Both the position numbers and the translations under genes were made by a program. A DNA stretch of 64,000 bases from Zarea fungicola (Eukaryota; Ascomycota; Sordariomycetes; Hypocreales; Cordycipitaceae). The notes below the pieces were generated by a model. That model was given only the letters and a program-made list of their open reading frames with translations. It did no database searches and was not told where the DNA came from. The stretch covers positions 56,040 through 120,039 of the forward strand of contig FWCC01000191.1 of assembly GCA_900169235.1 (NCBI GenBank), given 5' to 3'. Of this stretch, positions 1 to 11,837 are shown one piece after another. Position 1 is the stretch's first letter. Each line of letters begins with the position of its first letter.

Positions 1-205
1 CATGTTGCGTCACCATCTCGACATTCATTAACAAGCAGGACAAACACATGAAGCAAAGGCCCAAAACTACCGAGAGTTAGCTCGGACAGAGAAAATAGTG
101 GCATTATTCTGCAAGTGTAAGTCGGGGCTTCGCCCAAGACTTATTGCCACTAAGCAGCTTCTGTACGGCCAGGCCGGGTTCAGAGCCTCAACAGCTCAAA
201 GGAGC

Positions 206-3200
206 ATGAGTACCAAAGGCAAAGGGATGCCAGAGGGCAAGACGAAAGGAGGCGACGCACAAGATACGACATATTGGAGCTCCGCACTGAACTCAATCAG
301 CATCTGGAACAGTAGTAAACCCGCCAATGCCCCTACGGGAAAGGAGAGCACAGAAGAGACCGAGACCACCAAATCGAAAACATCAACCGACCATCTCACT
401 ACGCCCTTCCATGGGCAAAGTCTACGAAGCTACCCAAAGGAATGCCCACGCCTCAAAGTCCAGTGGTTCCATGCGATTGATGTAACGGCTCTCACACCGC
501 CTGGTACGCAGACGCTGACGTATTCGTAGGTGCCCAAAAGGACGGCTCTGCCGTGTAGCGAGAAGACCTCGGCAACAACAGACAGCAAAACGCAGCCGAA
601 ACCAAAGAAATTCTCTGCATTCTCCGCGCAAGATTCATGGAGAATAGAAGCAAAGTACCAAAGTCTACTCGAGGCAGACGAGGATCGGCGCAATGGAACA
701 GCGCCTGCTGCCAGAGAAGCTGCGAAACCGGCAAATAGCAATAGTGACAATGTCCTCACGCACGTTCCCGTCAACGAAGATTTTCTGTTTGACGTCAGCA
801 TAAGAGAAAGAGAGCTTGGCCCAGTCTACTGGCTTGGCCCTGTATATGAAGGTAACCGGATCCCTCACGATTGGACGTGCCCTTGCTGATGACGAATTAT
901 TAGTTCGCCGCGGAACTTGGTTCTTTCAGGACGGCTCCAACTTGCGGCCCTGTGATGAAAACTTGGCCGCACAGCTGGAAGAGGTAAGCAGGCGCCACGA
1001 GATTTGTGCGTCGCGACGCTGACACTCCACAAGGGATACATTAAAATGAAGGCATGGATTGGGCCAGGTAAGACGACTGTTCACAGATTGTTCACAGGGC
1101 GGGTGAGCCGGGACTAAAGAAATATGCGCAGAGAAACAAGAAAAGGCAAAGCCCGCCACTGCCAGTGACAAGGTGCTAGGGGAAGGGACAGCCGCCGCAA
1201 CGTCCAGCGGCAGTGCTGCCGAGTCAGAAGCCAAACCACCCAAGCTGAAATCTCATCGCCTCTTTGGCACATACATGAACAACACTGTTACCTACGAAGA
1301 TGAAAACACGGCGTGGCTGGTATCAGACGGTGTCCTGTCATGGGTTGCCACGTCGGCCTATGAGAGATTTGCAGGCGGCGGGCATATGAGCGGTGTCAAG
1401 CTGATCAGGGGATATTCAGACCAAACCAAACCAAAAGACAAAGACACTGCCGACAAGCAGAATACAACTGGCAAGACATCATCCAGCAAGAAGCCTAACT
1501 CAGTCGATGACCCTAAAGCGAACTCAAAGTCAGCTGAGAAAGCTCTACTCCGCCGGCGGCTCTCCACCATTATGGACAGTGAGGATCGTCGAACGGCGAA
1601 AAGCGACGATGACGTTCAGAAACTGAATGAGGAGGAGATGCGCCATGACTATCTCACCCAGAGCGGAGAATCGCAGAATCGAGACATTGAGCATTTGATT
1701 TTAGTCACCCACGGGATCGGACAGCGGCTCAGCCTGCGGTATGTACACAGAAAAGTCCGTCGGAGGGCTACTGAGTATCAGACCTAACATGGCTACACAG
1801 AACCCAGAGCATCAACTTCATCCATGACGTAAACGTTTTACGCAAAACCCTGAAGGCCGTGTATGCCAGCTCCCCAGACCTACGCTCTATAAATGCCGAC
1901 GAGGGAAGTGGCCCAGGTAACTGCCGTGTGCAGGTGCTGCCGGTGTGCTGGCGTGACAAGGTCGAATTTCCAAGAGGCAGAAAGAAGAAGACGACAGACG
2001 ACGAGACAGACGTTGCCGAGGCTCTTGATGAAGAAGATGCATGTAAGCCGATGACAAACCCTTGCGAACCGCTACTCCACCCCGTTTTGTCAACTGATTA
2101 GTGTCACACAGATCCGACCCTCGAGGATATAACTATAGATGGCGTTGCGTTTGCCCGATCGCTCATCTCCGACCTTGCTCTTGATGTTCTTCTTTACCAG
2201 AGCTCCTACCGGGCTGAGATTGCGCAGACGGTTATTGAGGAGTCGAACCGGATTGTCGCCTTGTTCCGGCACCGAAATCCCGGATTCAAGGGCAAAATCC
2301 ACGTGGTTGGTCATTCTCTAGGCTCTGCCATTTTGTTTGATATACTCTGCCACAAAAACAGGCAGCGCCGCCGAGAGTCGATGCCAAACCCGCTCCGTGT
2401 CCTGCCCAACCGGGGACTTGCCCAGACTGGAAGGAACGACACGTTGGATTTTGACGTGGACGACTTCTACTGCCTCGGCTCGCCGATTGGCTTGTTTCAG
2501 ATGCTCACGGGCCGGTAAGTGCGGACGTATATCATGCCGTGAATAGGTCTAATGTCTAGAGGTAGGACCATCGCAGCACGCCAACCGGAGCGAAGCGCCC
2601 CCAGAGTCGGTCTGACGAGAGCAGTAGACTCGGACAGCGTGGATGATGTCTATGCAGCTGATTCCAAGCCCGAGAATGGGGTATCAAGGCCAGATGCTAG
2701 GCAACTGTTCAACATTTTCTACCCTTCTGATCCAATCAGTTATCGTCTAGAGCCATTGATTGCGTCGTCCATGGCCTCGGTGAAGCCACACAACCTCCCA
2801 TACACCAAAAAGAGCCTATTCGGAGTGGTAGGTCCGCAGGGACTTACGGATATCGGGACAAAGGTGGGACAAAGTGTCAGCGGCCTCTTTGCCAGCCTAA
2901 GCACGGGAATATCCGGCAACCTGTTGCCCGCTTCGCTCCGTATCAGCAACGAGGAGGCGCAGCTGATGATGAAAGAGGGCCTGGCCGAGGAGTCTTCGGC
3001 GGATGCCATGGCGGAGAAATCAAAGGAGAAGACAAGTGACCCTGATGTATCCGCAACACCCACCGGTGAAGAAGACGAGCAGCTGCTGGTGGATCAGACC
3101 AGCCGGTTTGCTACGCTGTATTCTAGATTTCAAATGAACGACGAGCGCAACGCAGAGCCCCCGCTCGACCTCGAGACCGACGGCAAAGATCGTAAGAGCA

Positions 3201-3455
3201 ACAAGGAGCGAACTGCACAGAGAAAAGTCTGGGCCCTGAACCGGAACGGTCGAGTTGACTTCAGTATTCAAGAGTACGTTGTTTCTGTAGTACACGAAAG
3301 GTGCAGAGCTGACCCCCCACAGAGGCGCCCTGGACTTTAACCCCATCAGCACAATTGCTTCGCACATAGGATATTGGGGAGAAGAAGATGTTAGTCACTT
3401 CATGCTATCTCAAGTTCTCTCCCGGGTGGAAAAGAAGCAAGATGGGAAGCAGTAG
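206..3455 (+). CDS. DDHD-domain phospholipase (PA-PLA1 family)
   Basis: Intracellular phosphatidic-acid-preferring phospholipase A1-like protein, a family that acts on membranes and lipid metabolism. Model of nine exons: 206-481, 530-851, 904-983, 1034-1067, 1132-1738, 1801-2042, 2112-2514, 2566-3273, 3323-3455. The frame is kept through all eight 48-69 nt introns and gives 934 aa. The lipase nucleophile elbow GHSLG is encoded near 2313-2327 in exon 7, preceded by the THGIGQ strand in exon 5. The C-terminal DDHD region reads through LFNIFYPSDPISYRLEP and ends with the GYWGEEDVSHFMLSQ stretch. Start chosen at the ATG at 206, the first in frame after a stop at 29-31. The middle is low-complexity, rich in Lys, Ser and Glu. 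The very short exon 4 (34 nt) is the least certain part. An upstream start outside the window cannot be excluded. Confidence 0.85.
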
Positions 3456-3766
3456 AGGGAGTCGTTCGACTCATACCACTTTGGCCTGCCTGTTTGCCCA
3501 AAGGCGCATGTCACTGCAATACGCAAGTGACCTTCCAAGTAGCTGAAACACTGATCTAGCAGCTAGTAGAAAACAGAATTACCGGAATTTCATTAATTTG
3601 GCCGTATTCAGTCACTGCAAGACTGGAACCCTGTCGGGAGCTGAAGATGGAGTCACGTGTGGCTCGACAGCTCACCGTGAACCGTGAACTCTCGATGGAC
3701 CTTGCAATTTCACCTCAGGGCCGTCTCTCTTAAAAAAGGCCCAATCGTGACAGAAGAATAATTAAA
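3456..3766. promoter_or_regulatory. Intergenic spacer upstream of the SRAP gene
   Basis: 311 bp between the stop of the DDHD gene and the SRAP start. It must hold the 3' end of the first gene and the promoter of the second. A run of A residues lies at 3732-3737, about 30 nt before the SRAP ATG. I see no clear TATA box, repeat or ORF. Confidence 0.4.
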
Positions 3767-4960
3767 ATGTGTGGACGATATGCATTGGCGTTGGTGAGTG
3801 GCAACTCATTTCGCGGAGCTGGTTGCACGAAACCCTCCGGTTACTGACGAAGGCAGCGGCCGTCCGACATCCGCCAAATCCTAGAAGATGCTGGCATGGC
3901 CGTGTCCGATGCCCCAGAGGATGACGGGGACAACGCACCGAGACAGTCGTACAATTTTGCGCCGGGCTACTATGGAGCCGTCTACAGGGCCGATACGCCA
4001 GACCACGGTGCTGGACCTACCCCCGGCTCCGGCGACGATGCCGGTCAAGCATCACACAAAGAGGCACAGAAGATAAACTACAAGCTGCAGTCAATGAAAT
4101 GGGGACTCATTCCATTCTGGACCAAGCGCAACCCCAACTACACTTCGATGCTGAAAACAATCAACTGCCGGTCGGACTCTCTAAGCACGCCAGGTGGCAT
4201 GTGGGCAAGCATGAAGGCAAGGAAGCGCTGCATCGTCGTTGCGCAAGGGTTTTTTGAATGGCTCAAAACCGGGCCCAAGGATAAGCTGCCTCACTACGTC
4301 AAAAGAGCCGATGGCCAGTTGATGTGCTTTGCCGGGCTATGGGATTGTGTGCAATACGATGGTGAGCGACGTCTCTCACGGGCTTACATGCATCGGGCCT
4401 GACTTGCAGCAGATTCGGATGTGAAGCAGTACACGTATGCAATCATTACAACGGACTCGAATAAGCAGCTTAAATTCCTGCATGACAGGATGCCCGTCGT
4501 ATTAGAGCCCGGGTCAGAAGAAATGCGACAGTGGCTTGATCCAAACAGCTATGAGTGGACGAGGGAACTGCAAGCCTTGCTGCAGCCTTTCAGTGGCGAA
4601 GTGGAAGTATACGCTGTGAGCAAGGACGTGGGGAAGGTCGGGAATAACTCACCGTCCTTCATTCGACCACTGTATAGCAAAGAGAACAAGTCGAACATTG
4701 CCAACTTCTTTTCCAGTGGAAAAGGGGAGAAGAAACAAGACATGGCGGAGGACGCTTCTACCAAACCGACACTGAACATTACCGAGAAGAGTCTCGGGGG
4801 GGTCAAGCGCAAGGAGCCGCCCGTGGCTACAGTAGAATCGCCAATGAAAAAGAAGTTGGGCGAGAGGCGCCTCGCCCGAGTGAGGTCTACGCATAATGTG
4901 GGTAAAGCGCCTGTGTCAGCAAAAGGAACGCAGAAAATTACTAAATTTTTCTCCTCATGA
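3767..4960 (+). CDS. SRAP-domain DNA-protein crosslink protein (HMCES homologue)
   Basis: Binds abasic sites in single-stranded DNA and shields them as a covalent crosslink through the N-terminal cysteine (family knowledge). Exons 3767-3793, 3857-4361 and 4410-4960 give 360 aa. The protein opens with MCGRYALAL, so Cys2, which becomes the N terminus, is present. The conserved SRAP blocks WGLIPFW, INCRSDS, GFFEW and LHDRMPVVL are all visible, including the His of LHDRMP. After the domain a Lys/Ser-rich tail carries basic stretches (VKRKEPP, MKKKLGERR) that could be a nuclear localisation signal. The tail ends in TQKITKFFSS, close to a PCNA-binding PIP box, with a second look-alike, SNIANFFSS, earlier in the tail. 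Exon 1 holds only nine codons including the catalytic Cys, so the first intron is essential to the model. Confidence 0.9.
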
Positions 4961-6500
4961 TACCGGTTGGGAAAATAATATATTACCTCAATGAGATATC
5001 CTTTCAATAGAGTACTGATTATAATACCCCATTTTATGTAATTACTTTTGCTTGGTTCAGTTCTATTTTAATATGATTTTTCTCAATCCAAACCTATGCA
5101 TTCATACAAACCAAAAAAAAAATGTATATTCAAAGAGGTACAAACAGCTAGGAGGAGTACAGGACTTCCAGGAAAAATCAATTACAACTATTGAGAGCGA
5201 CATAATAAATAAAGACAGGTCAAACCAATTTCAAAATAAATAGATATGCTTATTTATTCTTGTGGTAATAATTTTAAAGCGAACAACTCTGTGGCTGTGT
5301 TGAGTTTCCTTTTTCTTTCTTTTGAAATGATGTGATGGCTTGTATACCGTTGCGGTAGAAAAAAAAAAAAAACTGCGTCCCCGTTCGGTGAAAGCAATAG
5401 ATCTTAACGTATTATTATTTATTATAGAGTTTTGAAAAATAGGTATCGCTTTCTGATAATGAGATATTAATTAATTAAATAAATGCTGAGCATGGTGGCA
5501 ATAATAATTCAATTAATTGCCTATGGTGCATAACTATACATATTTATATCATTAAAAGCTCTTGTTCTTTTAATTATTCGAATCCTTCATGGGAGATATC
5601 CATTGAAGTCCGTAATTTGTGGTATTGTAAATGCTAGGCCCTACAAATCACAAGTGCCAACACCGCCTACCAGAGAGGCTCACCAGTGGAAGGTTGGCCG
5701 CATTACCAAGATTCCGGTACTAGGAGATGGCCAGCTTGGAGCTTCACTACCCAGTTTCCTGGAATAGGCGTTATAGCCCTCACACAATATAATAGTGATC
5801 ACTTTTTAGCACGAAGAAAGGGGAAGCTGGCAAACAGATTCCCTCAATATATATATAGAGCCTCTAGTGAATGTGCACGTAGAATCTCACCAACTGCAAC
5901 TATTGGCACCTCTGCAGCCGTATCAGGCGATAGATTCAGTAATTTCTTCGTGTACTGTCGATCAGGTACCTCAGTGCTATTGGTTGGCATACTAAAGGAC
6001 CGATACTCCAGCGTAGACGTCGACGTTCCTCTCCTCTGTATCACCTGCGCCTGTGCTTAGCGAGAAGGGCTTCCAGGTCAACATTATGTATATCTGCATG
6101 TAGCGTGCAGTTTACCAGCAATTAGCAGCACCACAAGATTCTGCAGCCTGGAACGTTTCGGTGTGCAGGAGTAATAACGGTATTGCGAAATCACCAGGCT
6201 GTACTGTACACATTAACAAAATCCGCGGACGTACGCCACAATGCCGCTTGCACGACATTGCGACTGCGATCAGTGCAGGCGCCTGCACCGGTACTTCTCA
6301 GGTTACTGTTCCGCCCCACCAGATACATTGCCCAACTCCTGTAGGTACCTCCGTACAGCCTCGACTAGCACCTGCGCCACAGCTCCTTATCGCTGATTTT
6401 CCTGGCGATAAGCCTTGGGAAGAAAAAAAAGTTCTTGGGACCCTCCGGTCCATCAGCATAGATTCTCATCAGCGGCACGTCCACCACCCAATTCAACACA
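4961..6500. other. AT-rich intergenic spacer between SRAP gene and ERB1
   Basis: 1.54 kb without a supported gene. About 4970-5630 is clearly AT-rich, with poly-A runs (around 5115 and 5360) and TTAATTAATTAAATAAAT-type sequence near 5470. From about 5640 the composition returns to normal. An open frame at 5686-6060 begins with GTG, not ATG, and resembles nothing I know. The ERB1 promoter should lie in the last few hundred bases. Confidence 0.5.
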
Positions 6501-8782
6501 ATGGCTCGCTCGGCGTCGAAGAGAAAGAACCCAGCAGATGCTGATGTGTCTGACGAGGAATTTGATGGTATTCTGGAGGGTGTTTTGTCCCAGAGCGAAG
6601 ACGAGGGCGACTTTGACGAGTCGGATCTTGAACCGGAACTCGACGATGGCTCCAGCGATGAGCTACCCGATGACGACCCCGACGAGGATGAAGAGGAGGA
6701 CAGCGACCCGGAGGAGAATGGAGAGGACAACAAGGACAGGCCGTTTCGAGTCGTAACTGATGCGAATGGCGGCGTGCGCTATGAGTACGAGGAGATCGAT
6801 CCAGTCTACGACAGCGACGACAGCGACGCGCAGGGCCCGACCAACACCATTGGCAACATTCCCCTGTCCTTTTACGACTCATACCCTCACATCGGATACG
6901 ACATCAACGGCAAAAAAATCATGCGTCCGGCCACCGGGGAGGCCCTAGATGCACTTCTCGACAGCATCGAGCTTCCCAAGGGCTGGACCGGCCTGACAGA
7001 TCCAGAAACCGGAAAGCCGCTGAACTTGAGCCAGGACGAGCTGGAACTGCTGCGCAGACTGCAGATGAACGAAGTGCCCGAAGAGGGATACGATCCTTAT
7101 CCCGTAAGTTGACGCCTCGCAGCCTCGATACCCACAGAGCTAACACCCGCCGGCCCCAGGACATGGTGCCGTACTTTACCAGCATTGAGGAGAAGATGCC
7201 GCTCAGCGCTGCGCCGGAGCCCAAGAGACGATTCGTCCCCTCCAAGCATGAGGCCAAGCGTGTGGCCCAGTTGGTTCGCGCCATAAAGGAGGGCAAGATC
7301 CTGCCATACAGGCCGCCAGAGGAGGAGGCCGCCGAGGAAGAGGAGGCCGAAAACTACTATGATATCTGGGCAAACGAAGAACCCCAGGAGAAGCACATCA
7401 TGCACATCGCTGCCCCCAAACTGCCACCCCCTGGGTACGATCTCAGCTACAACCCGCCGCCCGAGTACCTCCCGACTAGCGAGGAGAAGCAGTCCTGGGA
7501 GGACCAGGACCCTGAGGAGAGGGAAAAGGAATACATGCCCCAAAAGTATGACGCTCTGCGACGCGTGCCCGGATACGGCGAGTTCGTCAAGGAGCGATTC
7601 GAGCGCTGCCTGGATCTCTACCTTGCCCCCCGCATTCGCAAGAACAGACTCAACATCGACCCCAACACTCTCCTTCCCAAGCTGCCTCGCCCAGAGGAGC
7701 TCAAACCCTTCCCGTCGCTTTGCCAGACGATATTCCGCGGCCACGACGGCCGCGTCCGTACCGTCTCTTTCAGCCCTGATGGCGAGTGGATTGCTTCTGG
7801 TGGCGATGACGGCACCGTTCGGGTCTGGGCCCTGAATGGCCATCAAGAATGGTCAGCCAAGTTAAGCACCGAAGAGCCTGTGCAGGTCGTCCGATGGCGC
7901 CCCGTCAAGGACACCTTTATTCTTGCCGCTGCTGCTGGAGAAGACTTGTTCTTTGCCTGCCCGCCGCTGACCAGCGACGCCGTTGAAAAGGCCAGCAGAG
8001 AGATCTTGGACGCCGGTTTTGGCTACGCAGCCGGTGGTGCCCAACAAAACTCTGCGTCAGGCCAGAAGGATGGACCGGCGAAATGGGCCCGGCCGGGAAC
8101 AAAGCTGGAGAATGCCGGTGTTTTGCTCAAGACCACTGTCCGTTCCGTAATCAAGACCATCAGCTGGCACAGACGTGGAGACTTCCTCTGCACCGTCTCC
8201 CCCACTGGCCAGCGAAGCTCCGTCGCCATCCACACACTTTCGAAGCACCTCAGCCAGATTCCCTTCCGCAAACTCCCTGGCTTAGCCCAGACCGCCCATT
8301 TCCATCCATCGCGCCCTCTCTTCTTTGTGGCCACGCAGCGCATGATCCGCTGCTACGATCTACAGAGGCAGGAGCTTGTCAAAGTGATGCAGCCTGGTGC
8401 TCGCTGGATCTCATCGTTTGACATTCACCCTGGTGGCGACAACGTCATTGTCGGTTCGTACGATCGTCGTCTGCTTTGGCACGACTTGGACCTCTCTAGC
8501 AGACCATACAAGACTATGAGATTCCACGCCGAGGCCATCCGAGCCGTCAAGTACCACCGCTCGCTGCCCCTCTTTGCGGATGCAAGTGACGACGGCTCGC
8601 TTCAGATCTTCCACGGCAAGGTCGTGAGTGACTTGATGGAGAATGCCACCATTGTCCCAGTCAAGATGTTGAAGGGACATCGCGTCGTCAGCAAGCTCGG
8701 TGTTTTGGATGTGGACTGGCATCCCAAGCATCCTTGGTGCATAAGTGCCGGAGCTGATGGAACCTGCAGGCTCTGGGCATAG
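6501..8782 (+). CDS. ERB1: Ribosome biogenesis protein ERB1 (BOP1 family)
   Basis: Nucleolar component of the PeBoW (Nop7-Erb1-Ytm1) complex, needed for 27S pre-rRNA processing and 60S assembly. Two exons, 6501-7103 and 7160-8782, separated by a 56 nt intron, encode 741 aa. The first ~90 residues are an acidic Asp/Glu tract, followed by the BOP1 N-terminal domain ([17 protein letters not shown], then PYRPPEEE and [13 protein letters not shown]) and WD40 repeats from about residue 410 ([33 protein letters not shown]). It ends on a last WD strand, ADGTCRLWA. Length is a little under the ~807 aa of the budding-yeast protein. The start is the first ATG in frame. It is convergent with the Ish1-repeat gene, with about 300 bp between stops. 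Confidence 0.95.
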
Positions 8783-9079
8783 GCGAGTGGTTGACAGAAC
8801 TGTTTTAACATGAATCTGCCATTGACTGCAGTGCCAACCAGACTTACAAGCCATGTGTTGCACGGCGAAAAATGTATATAATCATCTAGAGAAATAAACT
8901 TAAAAGCACTTGATTTCATTTTTCCAGATACATACTGAGACTAACGCAAATAAATCGAACCAGCATCGCTACGTATTTTTTCTCTCCTGTCATAACCAGC
9001 CACCAACTACTCAGCCTTCCGCTTCGTGTTCATGATTACCAGCGTGACACATCAATCGACCTGTACCGTAACTCACCCT

Positions 9080-10881
9080 CTACAGCTCCTCCTGAATCTT
9101 GCCTGCATTCTTTCGAACAGCTGCATCAGCGTCTGTAGCCTTCTCCTTGGCAGCCTCGGACCCGAGACGAATCTGCTTCGATATCCAGTTCCATCCGTTC
9201 GAAACAACGTCCTCGAGTTGGGCAAAGAGGGTGCCGTGTGGTGAAGACGTGCCATACTTGAAATACGTCGACTGCCTGCGTGCGAGTGCCTTGAGCTCTT
9301 CAAGCTTGGAGCCCTGGGGTACAGGGACGCCGTAGCTGTCCAAGTACGCCTTTAGTTCCGTTTCAGACCAGGCGTTGAACGCTTTGCTCTGCACTGACTT
9401 GCTGAGCTCTGCGACATATTTCTTGACGGCCTCATACTGAGCGCCACCCTTCTTCTCGGCTTTGGCATAGGCGGACTGGGCAGCCGCGACCAGGTCGTCC
9501 CGCACAGCCTCTGTCTTCTTTGCCGCAGTCTTGGCGGCCTTATCGCCGTGCCTGTGCAAAAATTTCTTCAGGTTTTCCTTGTCGAAATCGTCAAAGGTCC
9601 AAGCCGTCCAACCTGACGCGGCCTTGTGCGAGTTCTTACGCACCAGCGCACGGAGGCTGTCAAGGTTGGAGCGCTGAGGAATGGGGATACCGCGGGCGTC
9701 AAGATAGGCTTTGAGCCGGCTCTCCGACCACTTGTCAGAGGCATCTTCGAAGGCCTTTTGCGCGAGGAGCGTTGCGTCTTCACTGGCCTTGGCAAACTCG
9801 TTTCCTGCTCTGGTTGTGGCGGCACCGAATGCCTTGGAGGCCTTTGCTTTTGCATCCGTGCCCATAATCTCGGCGCGGTGTTTGCGGATGGCGGCACGGA
9901 GCTCATTGAGTCTGGTACCATGGGGAACAGGAACTCCGTTCTCGTCTGCAAACTTCTTGAGTTGTGACTCACTCCATGCTCCAATTACTTCGTCGGTAGC
10001 CTCGGCAAAGGCGGACTTGGCACGCGCTCTAGCCTTGGTAGCCTCATCCTGGGCCTTGAGGTAGGCAAGGTGAGAGTTGCGTCGAACCGCAGCAATCAGA
10101 TTATTTCGGCCAGATCGTTGCGGAGCAGGAATACCATTCTTGTCAAGCCATTTCTTGAGGTCAGAGTCTGACCAGGACTCGTAAAGCCAGTCGCCAGGGT
10201 ACGACAAAGATTCACCGGCGGCAGTTGATCCTGCTTCGTAACCCCGACGAGCCTTTGCAAGAAGCGCGTCTCTGTTGCTTGTTGCCGGAACTGTAACGCG
10301 CAATAGTTAGTCTATGTCTATGCCTGGCTTTTCTTCTTTCTTTCTTTTCACCGTCGAAGCAGGACTTACCGGGAATTCCCTGTCGATCACACAGTGCCTT
10401 CAGCTGGCTATCAGACCAGGTCTCAAAAATCCAGTCCTTCGTCTCAGTAGCGGCTCTGTCGGCTGCATCTTCAGAACCATACCAATTTGACTTAACACTT
10501 TCAATGAGGTTCTCCACGGTCTCGTCTGCTCCAGCCTTTACGTCCTTGCCTCTGGCAGCGAGGAATGAACTGAGCTCCGCCGGGCTCCATCTTCGGTAAG
10601 GCTCTACAACGTACTCTTTCCAGTTCTTCGCGACGAGATCCTCGATATCTTTCCGATCTGCAGGCTTGGGGTACGGGATAGCATGGTCAGAGAGCCATCT
10701 CTCGAGTTCAGTCTCGTGCCACTTGTTGTAAGCTGAAGTTGAAATAGGCATTAGCTATTTGTCCACTGGGGCATGCAAGACACTCACTATCCATACCTGC
10801 GCGAGTGCCAGGGAACCAGCTGCTGCCAGCAACCTGAACTGCCAGAGCTCCAGTTACTAGAAAGAGGCTAAGATGCCGCAT
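9080..10881 (-). CDS. Ish1/Msc1-repeat protein
   Basis: Related to fission yeast Ish1 (nuclear envelope, stress induced) and yeast Msc1. Exons on the minus strand are 10881-10788, 10732-10370 and 10290-9080, 555 aa. Residues 1-19 form a hydrophobic signal sequence (MRHLSLFLVTGALAVQVAG), so the protein enters the secretory/nuclear-envelope lumen. I count about eight Ish1 units of the form W-S-[ED]-x-x-L-K-x-[YWF]-L-D-x-x-G-[IV]-P-[VIA]-P, for example WSESQLKKFADENGVPVP and WSDSDLKKWLDKNGIPAPQ. Ala/Lys-rich helices lie between the later units. A TATATAAG sequence lies on the minus strand at 10995-10988, about 107 nt upstream of the ATG, and fits inducible expression. The exact role is not known from the sequence. 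Confidence 0.88.
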
Positions 10882-10987
10882 TGTGATCAGTGATGATGTT
10901 TTAGTCCTGCTATGGGAGAGCTTCGCAGCGAATACACTTTTAGCAGCGGGAGGTGGACAAACGCACTAAAATCTATGGGATACAATA

Positions 10988-10995
10988 CTTATATA
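10988..10995 (-). promoter_or_regulatory. TATA-like element upstream of the Ish1-repeat gene
   Basis: TATATAAG on the minus strand, about 107 nt upstream of the start at 10881. Position and sequence fit a core promoter TATA box. No transcription start is known. Confidence 0.45.
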
Positions 10996-11837
10996 CAGCC
11001 ACTGTCTAGTGATAACTGCATTACCTACGTATCACGTCATACTTTCTTCACCTGCTCTCACCTGATTTACGTGGCGAACGAGTACAAGCCACTAGGCTAG
11101 GAATGCCAACTGGCTGATGTGTCGCCAGGTATCGATTGGCATGCATGCCTCTAGTTTATTATGCCTTTCATGCGCCCTAGTACTTGATCAAAACCGACCG
11201 CTAAGTAACCGATGTGCGGACGCTGCAAATCAGAATCAATGACGTAAGGCTTGCACCACCATAACCGGATCTGCAGGCGGCGGACCTTATCCTTTTGCGG
11301 CAACACGGACTCTGCGTGTGCAAACATCCTCAACTCTCTACAAAGCTTTTTTTCATTGTGAATGATATTTACTCTGTTGTTGGGGGGATAACAACGGATA
11401 TCATAATTATTGACTTGCCAGTATTTTACAGTCGTCCGTCACTCTGGTTTTATAGGCTTCAACACGGTGCATCATTATAGCCAACAAACTCCTAGTTCCA
11501 CTAGCTCAAGCTTATTTGAAGGGTAAAAAGCTCCGGGTAATCGAGATCAAGCTTTCTCAGATCGAATTCTCAGCTGCATTGGCGAATCCCTGGCTCAAGC
11601 CCAGACCGTGCCACTACTTCGCCACAGGTACCGAGGGGGTGGTTTTACGTCAACATTGATTCTCACACTTCCTTGAAACATGCATTCTGCACTGGATCAG
11701 TGGCATAATTGTCTAATAATAAATAGTCTTACACGGAGCCTTCTCCGCACCACACGAACCACCAAGCACATCCGCGCCGCGCCCAGCAGTAACATAGAAC
11801 AGCTTTCGTAAAACGCCCCTCTTTGGTAACCAGGCAT
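10996..11837. other. Intergenic spacer between Ish1 gene and RPT5
   Basis: About 840 bp between the Ish1-gene promoter and the 3' end of RPT5, both on the minus strand. Only short random frames are present. I see no tRNA, repeat or conserved coding stretch. Confidence 0.4.

Noticed and set aside
5686..6060. 124-codon frame upstream of ERB1
   Set aside because: Starts at GTG, crosses low-quality spacer sequence and resembles nothing known.
7097..7846. 249-codon frame antisense to ERB1
   Set aside because: Shadow of the ERB1 coding sequence, with Val/Leu-rich translation typical of reversed GAC/GAG-rich codons.
11570..11640. Possible tRNA-like sequence in the Ish1-RPT5 spacer
   Set aside because: No complementary acceptor arms and no B-box; chance C-rich sequence.
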